64,000 nucleotides of DNA, from assembly GCF_012223425.1 (NCBI RefSeq), contig NZ_CP038799.1:3100001-3164000 (forward strand). The letters are read 5' to 3'. Shown here one piece after another: positions 33,557-45,761 of this stretch. Position numbers and translations under genes: made by a program. The notes below the pieces were generated by a model that ran no database searches, was not told the DNA's origin, and saw only the letters and a program-made list of their open reading frames with translations. This DNA comes from Mycolicibacterium frederiksbergense. GTDB taxonomy: Bacteria > Actinomycetota > Actinomycetes > Mycobacteriales > Mycobacteriaceae. Each line of letters begins with the position of its first letter. The first letter of the stretch is position 1.

Positions 33557-34113
33557 GTTGGGCCGCGCTGCTCCTGGCCGCCGCGCTCTTGGTGGGCGCC
33601 GGCCCCAACCGGATCCGCGGAAGCGGCACCGATGCCACCGCGTCGTTCGGCCCGCGGGTCGATCCGCTGGCGGCGGCCTCCTGTTTCGACGTGCTGGCGG
33701 CCTGCCTGACCGCGGGGATGGCGACGGCCTCGGCCACCGCCGCGTCCGCCGGTCTCGCGCCACCGGCGCTGGCCGACCAGCTGACCCGCGCCGCGCATCT
33801 GCTCGCCCTCGGCGCCGGAGCCGACCGGGCCTGGGCTGATCCGGGTGACTCGGGCGACCGGCACGGCGCGGCGTTGGCCCGGCTGGCGCGGCGGTCGGCG
33901 AGCTCGGGTGCCGCCCTGGCGGGCAGTGTGGCCGAGCTGGCCGACCAGGTCCGTGTCGATGCCGGGGCTGCGGCCGATGCCGCAGCCGAGCGGGCGTCGG
34001 TCCTGATCGCCGGTCCGCTCGGACTCTGCTACCTGCCGGCGTTCATATGCCTGGGAATCGTCCCGGTGGTCGCCGGATTGGCCGGTGACCTGATGTGGTC
34101 AGGACTGTGGTGA
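33553..34113 (+). CDS. tadC: TadC-like inner-membrane platform protein
   Basis: The 186-residue protein is a second, shorter GspF-type protein: an N-terminal TM helix (WAALLLAAALLVGAG), a helical soluble part with LAACLTAGMATASATAASAG, and two C-terminal TM helices. Pairing with TadB is the normal arrangement in actinobacterial Tad clusters. The ATG at 33553 overlaps the tadB TGA. Confidence 0.85.
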   Translation: MSWAALLLAAALLVGAGPNRIRGSGTDATASFGPRVDPLAAASCFDVLAACLTAGMATASATAASAGLAPPALADQLTRAAHLLALGAGADRAWADPGDSGDRHGAALARLARRSASSGAALAGSVAELADQVRVDAGAAADAAAERASVLIAGPLGLCYLPAFICLGIVPVVAGLAGDLMWSGLW

Positions 34114-34128
34114 AAGGGAAAGGCAAAC

Positions 34129-34329
34129 ATGCTCAACAGAATTCGAGAGCTTCAGACGCGGCTGCTGGTGGCGGCGGTCGACGACTCCGGGATGAGCACC
34201 GTCGAGTACGCCATCGGCACGATCGCCGCGGCGGCCTTCGGTGCGATCCTGTACACGGTGGTGACCGGCGACTCCATCGTCGGTGCGCTGTCCAACATCA
34301 TCACGCGTGCGCTGAACACCAGCGTCTGA
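34129..34329 (+). CDS. Flp-like pilin (DUF4244, Rv3656c-like)
   Basis: The 66-residue protein has the pilin layout: a short basic leader, then G-MSTVEYAIGTIAAAAFGAI with the Glu at +5 that type IV pilins need, and a hydrophobic helix. A prepilin peptidase would cut after the Gly at ~21. No prepilin peptidase gene is in the window. An SD AAAGGGAAAGG precedes the ATG. The stop TGA lies within CTGA shared with the probable start of the TadE gene. Confidence 0.88.
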   Translation: MLNRIRELQTRLLVAAVDDSGMSTVEYAIGTIAAAAFGAILYTVVTGDSIVGALSNIITRALNTSV

Positions 34330-34649
34330 GCGGTGACACCGGTGCCGTCACCGTCGAGGCCGCCTTCGCGATCGCCGCGCTGGTATCGGTTCTGGTGGTC
34401 TGCCTGGCCGGGCTCAATGCCGCGGTGCTGCAGATCCGGTGTGTCGATGCCGCACGGGAGGCGGCAAGGCTCGCCGCCCGCGGGGATGACGGTGTCGCGG
34501 CCGGACGACGCGTCGGTCCGGCCGGGGCCGTGGTGTCGGTGCATCGCGAGGGTGACCTGCTGGTGGCCAGAATCAGTACGACATCGGCTCTGCTGCCCGG
34601 AATCACCATCGCCGCCGAAGCCGTGTCGGTGGCCGAACAGGGCCGCTGA
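34326..34649 (+). CDS. TadE-like pseudopilin (Rv3655c-like), probable CTG start
   Basis: The frame encodes SGDTGAVTVEAAFAIAALVS, a typical TadE start with VTVEAAF and one TM helix, then a soluble domain with VDAAREAARLAARGDD. There is no ATG, GTG or TTG in frame near this N-terminus. CTG at 34326 overlaps the pilin TGA as CTGA, exactly where ATGA or GTGA junctions occur in the rest of the operon, so a CTG start by translational coupling is the simplest reading. Length is 107 residues. Secreted or envelope-attached minor pilin-like role is inferred. Confidence 0.75.
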   Translation: MSGDTGAVTVEAAFAIAALVSVLVVCLAGLNAAVLQIRCVDAAREAARLAARGDDGVAAGRRVGPAGAVVSVHREGDLLVARISTTSALLPGITIAAEAVSVAEQGR

Positions 34650-34683
34650 GGACACCGGATCGGCCGGCCTGGCCGCGCTGGGC

Positions 34684-34986
34684 ATGATCATGGTGCTGTT
34701 GGCGGTGACGGCCGGTGTGGCGGTGCTGGGCGCGGTGGTGATCGCGCGGCACCGCGCCCAGTCAGCGGCCGACCTGGCCGCACTCTCGGCGGCTGCGTGG
34801 ATCGCCTCCGGTCACCAGATCGCCTGTGCCCGTGCGCTATCGGTGGCCACCGCGATGCGCACGACGCTGACCGACTGTGCGGTGCAGGGCCTGGACACCG
34901 TCGTCACCGTGGCGGCCGATGCGGGCGTGCCGGGTTGGCGGGCCTCCGCGAAGGCCCGGGCCGGTCCGGCCGAAACGGGCCGCTAG
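34684..34986 (+). CDS. TadE/G-like protein (Rv3654c-like)
   Basis: The last Tad gene has an N-terminal TM helix (MIMVLLAVTAGVAVLGAVVI) followed by ARHRAQSAADLAALSAAAW, the motif of the Rv3654c/TadG-like helicase-secretion neighbour family. The first ATG at 34684 falls inside the conserved N-terminus: the same frame continues upstream as DTGSAGLAALG to at least 34648, with no standard start. The real start may be upstream and coupled to the tadE stop. Its TAG shares CTAG with the stop of the convergent gene. Confidence 0.7.
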   Translation: MIMVLLAVTAGVAVLGAVVIARHRAQSAADLAALSAAAWIASGHQIACARALSVATAMRTTLTDCAVQGLDTVVTVAADAGVPGWRASAKARAGPAETGR

Positions 34987-36086
34987 CCGGTCGATTCCGC
35001 CGATTTCCCCATGCGCAGTATTGATTTCAGCGTGGGGCGGGCGGTGGGCTCGGCGCCGTCGAGCACCGTGGCTTCGTGCTGAGACGCGGCGAGTTCCTCG
35101 TCGGTCGGCAATCGCATGGACAACAGCGCGGCGTAGGTGTCATCGTCGAGTTCGACCTTGTTGGCCGTGACGTGGATGGGGGTGTACCCGCCGCCGATGG
35201 CCGGCAGGCGCAGCACCCGCGCGGTCGGACCGTGCATGAATTCCTGCATCATGGACGCGACCAGAGGCTCGTCCGCCGGATCCAGGGGCGGTTCGCCGCG
35301 TTCGCGGGCGCGCCAGTCGTAGTGCGGGCTCGGCCGGTCCAGCCACTTGAGCAGCCGCCAGTGCTTCATGTCGACCAGCGCCCGGTGCACGCCGGGGGCG
35401 GCCAGTCCGTTGAGGATCCGCTGCGCCAGATCATCGGGGCGCACCACCGGCCCCTCGCGCACACTGCGCCAGTTCATGGCCCGGCAGATCAGCCGCTCGC
35501 TGCCGTCCTCCTGCTGCTCCTGGACCGCCCGGGCCACGAAACCCACGGTGATCGGCTGGCCCTGGTAGTCGGTGACATTCCAGGTGCTGCACAACGTCAT
35601 GCCCGGTTTCGCCTTGATGACCATGGACAGCACCTTGGACTCATTGGGGTTCAGCGCCCGCGCGGGCAGATCCTCGGCGAACGCCCGGCCATGGGTCGCC
35701 TCGGTGGCGATATCGCGGCCCGCGTTGGCCAGTGATTCCGGTGTGTCGGTGGCGACCCCGGAGGTCAGGTCCCACTTGAGCGGTCCCGGAATCGGGCGCT
35801 CCGGTGGTTCGGCGGCGGGCGGCCCGATCCACAGATGCACGCCGTGGATCACCCCGTCCGACATGTGCACGACCTCGGTGCGGATCACCCGATCGTGTTT
35901 GGGCGTGATGATGTTCAGTGCGTGGCCCGCGCGCACGGTTTCACCGATGGCCGACTGGATGGCCATCAGATGCGGGTTGCGACGCAGGAAACTGCTGGTC
36001 GGTACCAGGTTCTTGGTCCGGGACCCCTGCGCGACGACGGCAGGTTCGTCCCCGAGTGTCTCCACGAGCAACCAGTCGTGGTCCAT
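34983..36086 (-). CDS. PAS/GAF-like protein of unknown function (Rv3651-like)
   Basis: The 367-residue cytosolic protein corresponds to Rv3651, which has three sensor-like (PAS/GAF-type) domains. It begins MDHDWLLVETLGDEPAVV; a middle domain includes PGMTLCSTWNVTDYQG and the C-terminal domain GGGYTPIHVTANKVELDD. No catalytic or DNA-binding motif is present. The ATG at 36086 is the only reasonable start. Next upstream gene on the same strand is the helicase, 295 bp away. Confidence 0.82.
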   Translation of the reverse strand: MDHDWLLVETLGDEPAVVAQGSRTKNLVPTSSFLRRNPHLMAIQSAIGETVRAGHALNIITPKHDRVIRTEVVHMSDGVIHGVHLWIGPPAAEPPERPIPGPLKWDLTSGVATDTPESLANAGRDIATEATHGRAFAEDLPARALNPNESKVLSMVIKAKPGMTLCSTWNVTDYQGQPITVGFVARAVQEQQEDGSERLICRAMNWRSVREGPVVRPDDLAQRILNGLAAPGVHRALVDMKHWRLLKWLDRPSPHYDWRARERGEPPLDPADEPLVASMMQEFMHGPTARVLRLPAIGGGYTPIHVTANKVELDDDTYAALLSMRLPTDEELAASQHEATVLDGAEPTARPTLKSILRMGKSAESTG

Positions 36087-36268
36087 GGGGGCAGTTTAGC
36101 TGGAAGGCGGTGGCCCACCCGCGGTTTCCCCGGCTGCGGAATCAGTCGTCCATCGCGGCCGGGCGGCGATTGTAAGCCCGATTCGGACACCTCGGTGCAC
36201 TGATTCTGAGTTGCAGATTGCGGAGCTCAGGAGGTACTTTCCCCTCTGCGCCCGGATCTCCGGGATTG

Positions 36269-36298
36269 AAAACGGATCGCGTTGTCCGACCGTTTTTT
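36269..36298. terminator. Terminator after the DUF1998 helicase gene
   Basis: AAAACGG-TCG pairs with CGA-CCGTTTT, flanked by a run of six T on the plus strand and four T on the minus strand. It is placed to stop minus-strand transcripts of the helicase. The rest of the 36087-36381 gap shows no gene. Confidence 0.6.
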
Positions 36299-36381
36299 CG
36301 CGAAGCCTGTGTGCTCGGCGTCGCTGGTATCGGCACATTGCTGGACGGGGCGGTCGGCGAGGGGTGGACCGCTGCGCGGCA

Positions 36382-38730
36382 TCAGTGCCGCGCCAGCGCG
36401 TCGAGCACCAGGCGCAGCACCCGCACCGCCCCGGCCTTGTCCAGTGGGTCGTTGCCGTTGCCGCACTTGGGGGACTGCACACACGACGGGCAGCCGGCCG
36501 GGCATTCGCAGGCCTCGATGGCCGCGGCGGTCGCCGCCCACCACGTTTCGATCTGCCGGTAGCCCCGCTCGGCGAACCCGGCCCCGCCGGGATGACCGTC
36601 GTACACAAAGATCGTCGGTAGGCCCGCCAGCTCACCCGGTCCCGGACCCGCGGCCGTCGACACACCACCGATATCGCCGCGGTCGCAACTGGCCACCAGC
36701 GGCAGCAGACCGATCGCCGCGTGCTCGGCGGCGTGCAGGGCGCCCGGCACCATGAGTGCCTCGACGCCGTTGTCCGCCAACGCTTCCGGCGTGATCGTGC
36801 ACATCACCGCGACGGTGTCCAGGGTGCCCGTCGGCATCTCGAGCTCGACGAAATCGATGACTTCGCCGTCCAGCGCCCGCCGGAGATAGCCCGTCACGGT
36901 GTTGGACACCGACACCGGCACCACGCCGACGGTCACCGGTCCGTGGCCGTGCAGCTCGCCGTCTCCGGTCACCGCGATATCGGTCAACTCCCGTGCCGAG
37001 GTGGTGTAGCCAGGGTCCCCGGCGTGCACCAGAGCGATACCGTCCTCGAAATCCAGTGCGTCGACGACGTAGGTCTCGCCCTGATGCAGATACACCGCCC
37101 CGGGATGCACCGATGCCGGCGCCTGCCCGGTCCCGGTGGTGCCCAGCACGCGGCCGGTCCCGGTCTCCAGGATGGCGATCTGGCCACCCGATGAGCCGCG
37201 GATGTCGACCGCGGGGTGCGGATCGACTCCGGGAGCCGGAAAGTAGCCGCCCGGCCTGCGGCGCAGCAGGCCGTCATCGATCAGCGCCGCTGCCACCGCC
37301 TCGGCATCCCAGCTGCGTACCTCGGCATCGGTGAGCGGCAGTTCGGTGGCCGCGCACAGCAGCTGAGGGCCCAGCACGTACGGATTTCGTGGGTCGATCA
37401 CGACGCGCTCGATCGGCTTGTTCAACAGTGCCTGCGGATGATGGACCAGATAGGTGTCCAGGGGATCGTCGCGGGCGATCAACACGATGAGCGCGCTCTG
37501 CCCGCGCCGTCCGGACCGTCCGGCCTGCTGCCAGAACGACGTGACGGTCCCTGGGAAGCCGGCCAGCACCACCGCGTCGAGGCCGGCGATGTCCACCCCG
37601 AGCTCCAGGGCGTTGGTGGTGGCCAGGCCGCGCAATGCACCGTCCGACAGCGCGCGCTCCAGCGTCCGGCGATCCTCGGCGAGGTAGCCGGCGCGATAGG
37701 AGGCGACCGCCTCGACCAGGTCCGGGGCGACCTGCTCGAGTCGGGTCCGCGCGCCGAGTGCGGTCAGCTCGGCGCCGCGGCGGGACCGCACGAAGGTCAG
37801 GGTGCGCGCTCCCTCGGCCATCAGATCGGCCATCACCCGGGACGCCTCCGCGCCGGCCGAGCGCCGCACCGGCGCACCGTTCTCCCCGACCAGGTCGTCG
37901 AGCAGGGCCGGCTCCCACAACGCCACCGTCCGGCCGCCCTGCGGCGAACCGTCCTCGGTGACCGCGGTGACGGTCTGCCCGATCAGCTCGGATGCGGTCT
38001 CGGCGGGTGCGGCGGTGGTGGCGCTGGCGAAGAACACCGTCGGCGAGCCCGAGTACCGCTCGCACAGGCGTAACAGACGTCGCAGCACCATGGCGACGTT
38101 TGAGCCGAAAATGCCCCGGTAGTAATGGCATTCGTCGACCACGATGAACTGCAGGTTCCGCAGGAACACCGCCCACCTGGCGTGGTTGCGCAGCAGCGAG
38201 AGGTGGATCATGTCCGGGTTGGAGAAGATCCACCGCGACCGTTCGCGGGCGAACCGGCGCAGATCGGTGGTCGCGTCACCGTCATAGGCGCTGGGTGCGA
38301 CATCGCGCAGGCTGGGCACCGCATCGGTCAGCGCCTGCGCCGCGCGCAGCTGATCGTGCCCGAGGGCCTTGGTGGGGGACAGGTACAGCGCGCGGGCCCG
38401 CGGGTCGGCGGCCAGCGCGGTGAGGATGGGGAGCTGATACCCGAGCGACTTGCCCGATGCCGTACCGGTGGACAGCACCACGTGCCGTCCGGCGTGGGCC
38501 AGATCGGCCGCGACAGCCTGATGCGACCAGGGTGTGCCGACGCCGCGGTCGGCGAACGCCGCGACGATGCGCGGATCGGCCCACTGCGGCCAGTCCCGGT
38601 GCTCGCTGCGGCGCGGTGGCAGGTGCTCGACGTGGCGCACCGGATGCTCGTCGGGGGCGGTGCCCTCGATCGCGCGGAGGAGCAGGTCCCGGCCGAAATC
38701 GGACCCGGAATCTGCCGCGGAACCAGACAA
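36382..38730 (-). CDS. DEAH-type superfamily II DNA helicase with DUF1998 (SftH/MrfA/Hrq1-like, Rv3649)
   Basis: The 782-residue helicase has Walker A STGTASGKSLGYQ (~86-98), the DECH box VVDECHYYRG, motif III FFASATT, and motif VI QQAGRSGRRGQ. The C-terminal part is DUF1998 with a four-cysteine cluster (CECPAGCPSC and KCGNGN) that binds zinc or iron-sulfur in MrfA/Hrq1 proteins. These are 3'-5' helicases of DNA repair; MrfA acts in mitomycin C repair in Bacillus. The start is TTG at 38730 with GAGAGG 5 nt upstream. Confidence 0.92.
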   Translation of the reverse strand: MSGSAADSGSDFGRDLLLRAIEGTAPDEHPVRHVEHLPPRRSEHRDWPQWADPRIVAAFADRGVGTPWSHQAVAADLAHAGRHVVLSTGTASGKSLGYQLPILTALAADPRARALYLSPTKALGHDQLRAAQALTDAVPSLRDVAPSAYDGDATTDLRRFARERSRWIFSNPDMIHLSLLRNHARWAVFLRNLQFIVVDECHYYRGIFGSNVAMVLRRLLRLCERYSGSPTVFFASATTAAPAETASELIGQTVTAVTEDGSPQGGRTVALWEPALLDDLVGENGAPVRRSAGAEASRVMADLMAEGARTLTFVRSRRGAELTALGARTRLEQVAPDLVEAVASYRAGYLAEDRRTLERALSDGALRGLATTNALELGVDIAGLDAVVLAGFPGTVTSFWQQAGRSGRRGQSALIVLIARDDPLDTYLVHHPQALLNKPIERVVIDPRNPYVLGPQLLCAATELPLTDAEVRSWDAEAVAAALIDDGLLRRRPGGYFPAPGVDPHPAVDIRGSSGGQIAILETGTGRVLGTTGTGQAPASVHPGAVYLHQGETYVVDALDFEDGIALVHAGDPGYTTSARELTDIAVTGDGELHGHGPVTVGVVPVSVSNTVTGYLRRALDGEVIDFVELEMPTGTLDTVAVMCTITPEALADNGVEALMVPGALHAAEHAAIGLLPLVASCDRGDIGGVSTAAGPGPGELAGLPTIFVYDGHPGGAGFAERGYRQIETWWAATAAAIEACECPAGCPSCVQSPKCGNGNDPLDKAGAVRVLRLVLDALARH

Positions 38731-38813
38731 CTGTCGCCTCTCAAGATCGTTTTGATGTGTACCCAGGTGAATTGTTAACTACATGATCATTTCCGAGACT
38801 GTCGCTGGCGCGT

Positions 38814-38837
38814 TGAACGTGGTTGACTGAACGTGGT
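38814..38837. repeat. Direct repeat TGAACGTGGT upstream of cspA
   Basis: TGAACGTGGT occurs at 38814-38823 and 38828-38837 (14-bp period) in the 285-bp gap between the divergent helicase and cspA genes. It could be an operator or part of a long cspA leader. Confidence 0.4.
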
Positions 38838-39015
38838 CGCAGCTTCTGTGTTCGTGTTTCAGCACCCGCAGGATCGAACGTTGCGATCGCGGTTCCTGCG
38901 AGGTTGTAGGTCGGGTCGAGTTCCGGCGACACACGCGTTGGTATGGCGGTCGGAACGGGCCCGGTACACCGGAAGTCGGTGAACCGCACCCGGTAAGAGA
39001 AGGAATGTACGAGAG

Positions 39016-39219
39016 ATGCCACAGGGAACTGTGAAGTGGTTCAACGCGGAGAAGGGCTTCGGCTTCATCGCCCCCGAGGACGGCTCCGCTGACGTGTTTG
39101 TCCACTACACGGAGATCCAGGGGTCGGGCTTCCGCACCCTGGAGGAGAACCAGAAGGTTGAGTTCGAGGTCGGCCAGAGCCCCAAGGGGCCGCAGGCCAC
39201 CGGCGTTCGCGCCGTCTGA
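39016..39219 (+). CDS. cspA: Cold-shock protein CspA
   Basis: The 67-residue OB-fold protein has both RNA-binding motifs, KGFGFIAP (RNP1) and VFVHYTEI (RNP2), and binds single-stranded RNA or DNA as a chaperone. The ATG at 39016 has AGAAGGA 11 nt upstream. A very long upstream gap (285 bp) is compatible with a regulatory 5' leader, common for cold-shock genes. A strong terminator follows. Confidence 0.95.
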   Translation: MPQGTVKWFNAEKGFGFIAPEDGSADVFVHYTEIQGSGFRTLEENQKVEFEVGQSPKGPQATGVRAV

Positions 39220-39235
39220 GCAATCGCACTAGGAA

Positions 39236-39264
39236 GACACCCCCGGCCCCGCCGGGGGTGTTTT
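39236..39264 (+). terminator. Intrinsic terminator of cspA
   Basis: ACACCCCCGGC pairs perfectly with GCCGGGGGTGT around a 3-nt loop and is followed by TTTT, 17 bp after the cspA stop. Confidence 0.85.
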
Positions 39265-39292
39265 CGTATCGGACGCCGATAGTGTCGTTCGT

Positions 39293-39874
39293 GTGAGCCA
39301 GCTGTCGTTCTTCTCGGCGGAGTCGGTGCCGCCGGCCGTCGAGGACCTGACCGGGCTGCTGGCTGCCCATGGTCAGGTGGTGATCCACGGCGGTGAGGCG
39401 CGCCTGTCGATCGTGGTCGACGACCTCTGGCGTGCCCGGGAACTGGCCGCGATGATCACCGAGGTCGGGCTGGAGCCCGAGATCGCGCGCACCGACGAGA
39501 GCACACCGCTGGTGCGCACCGGAATGGACAGCCGGTTGGTGGGCATCGCCGCCGAGTGGACCCGCGGTGCGGTGAAGACCGTTCCCGGCGATTGGCTGCC
39601 CGGTGCGCGGGAATTACGTGCCTGGACGCTGGCCGCAGGCACCCCCGAGGCCGCCGACCGGTACTTGCTGGGATTGGATCCGCACGCACCCGATACCCAT
39701 CCGGTGCTGGCATCGGCGCTGATGCGGGTGGGTATCGCTCCGACATTGATCGGCACCAGAGGGGCGCGGCCGGCGTTGCGGATCAGTGGGAGAAGACGGC
39801 TGTCACGGCTGGTGGAGAACGTCGGGGAACCTCCCGTGGACGACGACGCGTTTGCACAATGGCCGCGAATATAA
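39293..39874 (+). CDS. Conserved actinobacterial protein of unknown function (Rv3647c-like)
   Basis: The 193-residue protein lies between cspA and topA as Rv3647c does. It begins with MSQLSFFSAESVPPAVEDL (GTG start at 39293) and has mixed alpha/beta character with HGGEARLSIVVDD, and a basic C-terminal third (GRRRLSRL). No catalytic motif is evident. The short gap to the cspA terminator suggests its own promoter. Confidence 0.8.
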   Translation: MSQLSFFSAESVPPAVEDLTGLLAAHGQVVIHGGEARLSIVVDDLWRARELAAMITEVGLEPEIARTDESTPLVRTGMDSRLVGIAAEWTRGAVKTVPGDWLPGARELRAWTLAAGTPEAADRYLLGLDPHAPDTHPVLASALMRVGIAPTLIGTRGARPALRISGRRRLSRLVENVGEPPVDDDAFAQWPRI

Positions 39875-39985
39875 GGAAAGCTGACGGGCGAGCCAGTTTG
39901 CGTTGGTTCGCCCAGGATGCGAAATTGTCAGTTGCCAGCGCGCCGCACGGCAGCTTGGCAACAGAGAAGTGGAGTGTAAGAGCAG

Positions 39986-42804
<2,819 letters not shown>

Positions 42805-42808
<4 letters not shown>

Positions 42809-44379
42809 TTCGACACCGCGCGGTGGAACGACCGGGCGGGCCGGGCCAGCTGAGTGGGCGCCTGGCGGCCACGCAACTCGACGATCTCGCCGACATCCCA
42901 GCACAGGGCCTCGGCGTCGAGCGCACCGCTGACCGCGATGGCCGAGGCGAGCACGTGGCCCACCTCCAGCTTGGCCAGCTCGGTGAGCCGGGCGGCCTCG
43001 TTCACCGGATCACCGATCACGGTGTATTCGAAGCGGGCCTGGGCGCCGATATGACCGGCGATCGCGCGTCCGGCGGATACGCCGATGCCGAACTCCGTCT
43101 GCCCCAATACATTAACCAGTTCGTCGTGCAGCTCACGGGAGGCCGCCAGTGCGGCCCCGGAGGCGTCGGGGTGCTCGATCGGGGCGCCGAAGATTGCCAG
43201 CGCGGCGTCACCCTGGAACTTGTTGACGAACCCGCCGTGCTTGTTCACGGTGTCGACGATGACGCGGAAGAACTCGTTGAGCAGGTTCACCACTTCGGAG
43301 GCGGGGATGGTGGAGGCCAGCTGCGTCGAGCCGACCAGGTCGACGAACAGCACCGCGACATCGCGTTCCTGCCCGCCGAGTTCGGTGCCGCGTTCCAGGG
43401 CGCGCCGCGCCACGTCCTCGCCGACGTAACGGCCGAACAGATCCCGCAGGCGCTGCCGTTCGGCCAGATCGCGCACCATGTCGTTGAAGCCGGCCTGCAG
43501 CAGGCCCAGCTCGCTGGCGTCATAGATCTGCATGTGCGCGTTGTAGTTTCCGCGCTGCACCTCGCCCAGTGCCCAGCGCAGCTGGCGCAGCGGGTCGGCG
43601 ATCGACATGGAGACCAGGACGGTGCCGACCAGACCGATCAGCAGGGCGGCGATGGCCAGCAGCAGGATCGGGGTGGTCAGCTTCTCGGCGGGTGCGTTGA
43701 GGATCTCGAACTTGCTCGCCACCACGGCCAGCACGATGGCCAGGATCGGCACGCCGGTGGACAGCACCCAGGTCAGCACCTGTCGCAGGATGACCCCGGG
43801 GGCCCGGAAGTTCTCCGGTACGCCGGTGCGCAGTGCGGCCACCGCCACCGGGCGGAGCACCCGTTCGGACTGCAGGTAGCCGATGATGGCCACCGCGGTG
43901 GCGCCCAGGGCGGTGGCGACCGCGACGACGGGCGCCGACTTGCTGGCCACCGGCCAGCTCGCGACGATGAAGACGATGGAGCCCAGGCACCAGTTGGTGA
44001 CGTTGATGACCGACCGGTAGAAGGGCATCTTCAGCGCCCGGACCCGGGCCACCTCGGTGATGGTGGTCGAGGTGTCACCGAGCAACGTGTCGCGGCGCTG
44101 CCAGCGGATCACCGGGATGAGCATCCGCAGGGTGATGTAGGCGGCGATGGTGAACGAGACGAAGAGGTAGGCCAGGAAGACCGCCAGGTTGAATGCCGGA
44201 AGCTCCTGGAGCTGGATGCGGTCCTCGGGCGGCAGGCCGTAGCGTAGAAAGCCCAGGACCAGCAGCGCACCGATGATATCGGCCTGCACCATGCCCAAGC
44301 CGAACACCGGCCATGGCGTGCGGGCCACCCAACGGAGGAACGCGCTGACGCGTCCGACCAGTGTCACCTCCGCACTCAC
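42805..44379 (-). CDS. Membrane class III adenylate cyclase with HAMP domain (Rv3645-like)
   Basis: The 524-residue protein makes cAMP. Six TM helices (~20-270) are followed by a HAMP linker (ADPLRQLRWALGEVQRGNY) and a cyclase domain. Metal Asp residues are in VAVLFVDLVGST and KFQGDAALAIFGAP; the adenine-selecting Lys is in KFQGD; the transition-state Asn/Arg are in IGDPVNEAARLTE. Rv3645 is described as a cyclase regulated by fatty acids. A cAMP receptor (crp) is in the same window. The stop lies within TTAG shared with topA. Confidence 0.94.
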
Positions 44380-44459
44380 CCGTTCACCGTATCGGTCACC
44401 GGCGACGTGTCGCGCCGGTGAGTCCGTGTCGTGTCGGGCGGTGCCACTACTGTTGACCG

Positions 44460-45671
44460 GTGCATAGCGGTGTTTTTTCGCGTCTGGTGGGCCAACACCT
44501 CGTCGAGGAGGAGCTGCTCGCGGCCGCCAGATCCGCCCGTGGTGAAAAGTCTCACAGCGGACTCACAGCAGGCGGTATGACCCATGCCTGGCTGATCACC
44601 GGCCCGCCCGGTTCCGGTCGTTCGATCGCCGCGCTGTGCTTCGCCGCCGCGCTGCAGTGCACGTCAGAGGGCCAGCCGGGCTGCGGTGAATGCCGCCCGT
44701 GCACCACGACCATGGCGGGCACCCACGCCGATGTCCGCCGGATCATCCCGGAGGGGCTGTCCATCGGGGTGAAGGAGATGCGCGAGATCGTGCAGATCGC
44801 GTCTCGGCGGCCCGGCACCGGGCGCTGGCAGATCGTGGTGGTCGAAGATGCCGATCGGCTCACCGAGGGTGCGGCGAACGCACTGCTCAAGGTGGTGGAA
44901 GAGCCGCCGCAGTCGACGGTGTTCCTGCTGTGTGCGCCATCGGTGGATCCCGAGGACATCTCGGTCACCCTGCGGTCGCGGTGCCGGCACGTCCCGCTGG
45001 TGACCCCGCCGACCGCGTCGATCGCCGAGGTGCTGACCGGGCGCGACGGGATCGACGCCGAAACGGCGGCCTGGGCGGCGTCGGTCAGCGGCGGACATGT
45101 GGGCCGCGCCCGGCGGTTGGCGACCGATCCGGAGTCCCGGCTGCGCCGCGAACGCGCGCTGAGCCTGGCGCGGGACGCCGCGACGCCGTCACGCGCCTTC
45201 GGAGCTGCCGAGGAGCTGGTCGCCACCGCCGAGGCGGAGGCCAAGGCGCTGACCGTCGACCGCAATGAGAGTGAGGCCGAGGAACTGCGGACCGCGCTGG
45301 GTGCCGGTGGCACCGGTAAGGGCACCGCGGGCACGATGCGCGGTGCCAGCGGCGCGATGAAACAGCTCGAGGCGCGGCAGAAGTCCCGCCAGACCCGGGC
45401 CGGCCGGGACGCGCTGGACCGCGCGCTGATGGACCTGGCCACCTACTTCCGTGACGCGCTGGTGGTGTCGGCGGGCGCCGGCGGGGTGGCGGCCAACCAT
45501 CCGGACATGGCCGAGAAAGTGGGGGCGATGGCCGCGCACGTGGCGCCGGACAAGCTGCTGCGCTGTATCGAGGCCGTGCTGGACTGCCGGGAGGCGCTCG
45601 CGGTCAACGTGAAACCGAAGTTCGCCGTGGACGCGATGGTGGCGACGGTGGGGCAGGCGCTGCGGAACTGA
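44460..45671 (+). CDS. holB: DNA polymerase III subunit delta-prime
   Basis: This 403-residue AAA+ clamp-loader subunit helps load the beta clamp. The P-loop-like ITGPPGSGRSIAAL carries Arg where Walker A has Lys, as expected for a delta-prime that does not bind ATP. A zinc site is in CGECRPC. The SRC motif TLRSRCRHVPL, which supplies the arginine finger, is intact. The C-terminal collar domain follows. The GTG at 44460 is the start, 80 bp after the divergent cyclase gene. Confidence 0.92.
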   Translation: MHSGVFSRLVGQHLVEEELLAAARSARGEKSHSGLTAGGMTHAWLITGPPGSGRSIAALCFAAALQCTSEGQPGCGECRPCTTTMAGTHADVRRIIPEGLSIGVKEMREIVQIASRRPGTGRWQIVVVEDADRLTEGAANALLKVVEEPPQSTVFLLCAPSVDPEDISVTLRSRCRHVPLVTPPTASIAEVLTGRDGIDAETAAWAASVSGGHVGRARRLATDPESRLRRERALSLARDAATPSRAFGAAEELVATAEAEAKALTVDRNESEAEELRTALGAGGTGKGTAGTMRGASGAMKQLEARQKSRQTRAGRDALDRALMDLATYFRDALVVSAGAGGVAANHPDMAEKVGAMAAHVAPDKLLRCIEAVLDCREALAVNVKPKFAVDAMVATVGQALRN

Positions 45672-45709
45672 GGTTCGGCGGGCTGGAGGTCAGCGACCCG
45701 GGGATCAAC

Positions 45710-45739
45710 TTGGGCGGTGGACGGACCCTGCCGTAGACT
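45710..45739 (+). promoter_or_regulatory. Promoter of tRNA-Thr
   Basis: TTGGGC (45710-45715) and TAGACT (45734-45739) are 18 nt apart and end 22 bp upstream of the tRNA 5' end. Confidence 0.6.
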
Positions 45740-45761
45740 CATGCCGCTCTGAAAAGAGCGC

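Noticed and set aside
34095..34325. A plus-strand extension of TadE reaching back over the pilin gene
   Set aside because: It overlaps the Flp-like pilin out of frame, and its translation is His- and Arg-rich without similarity to TadE.
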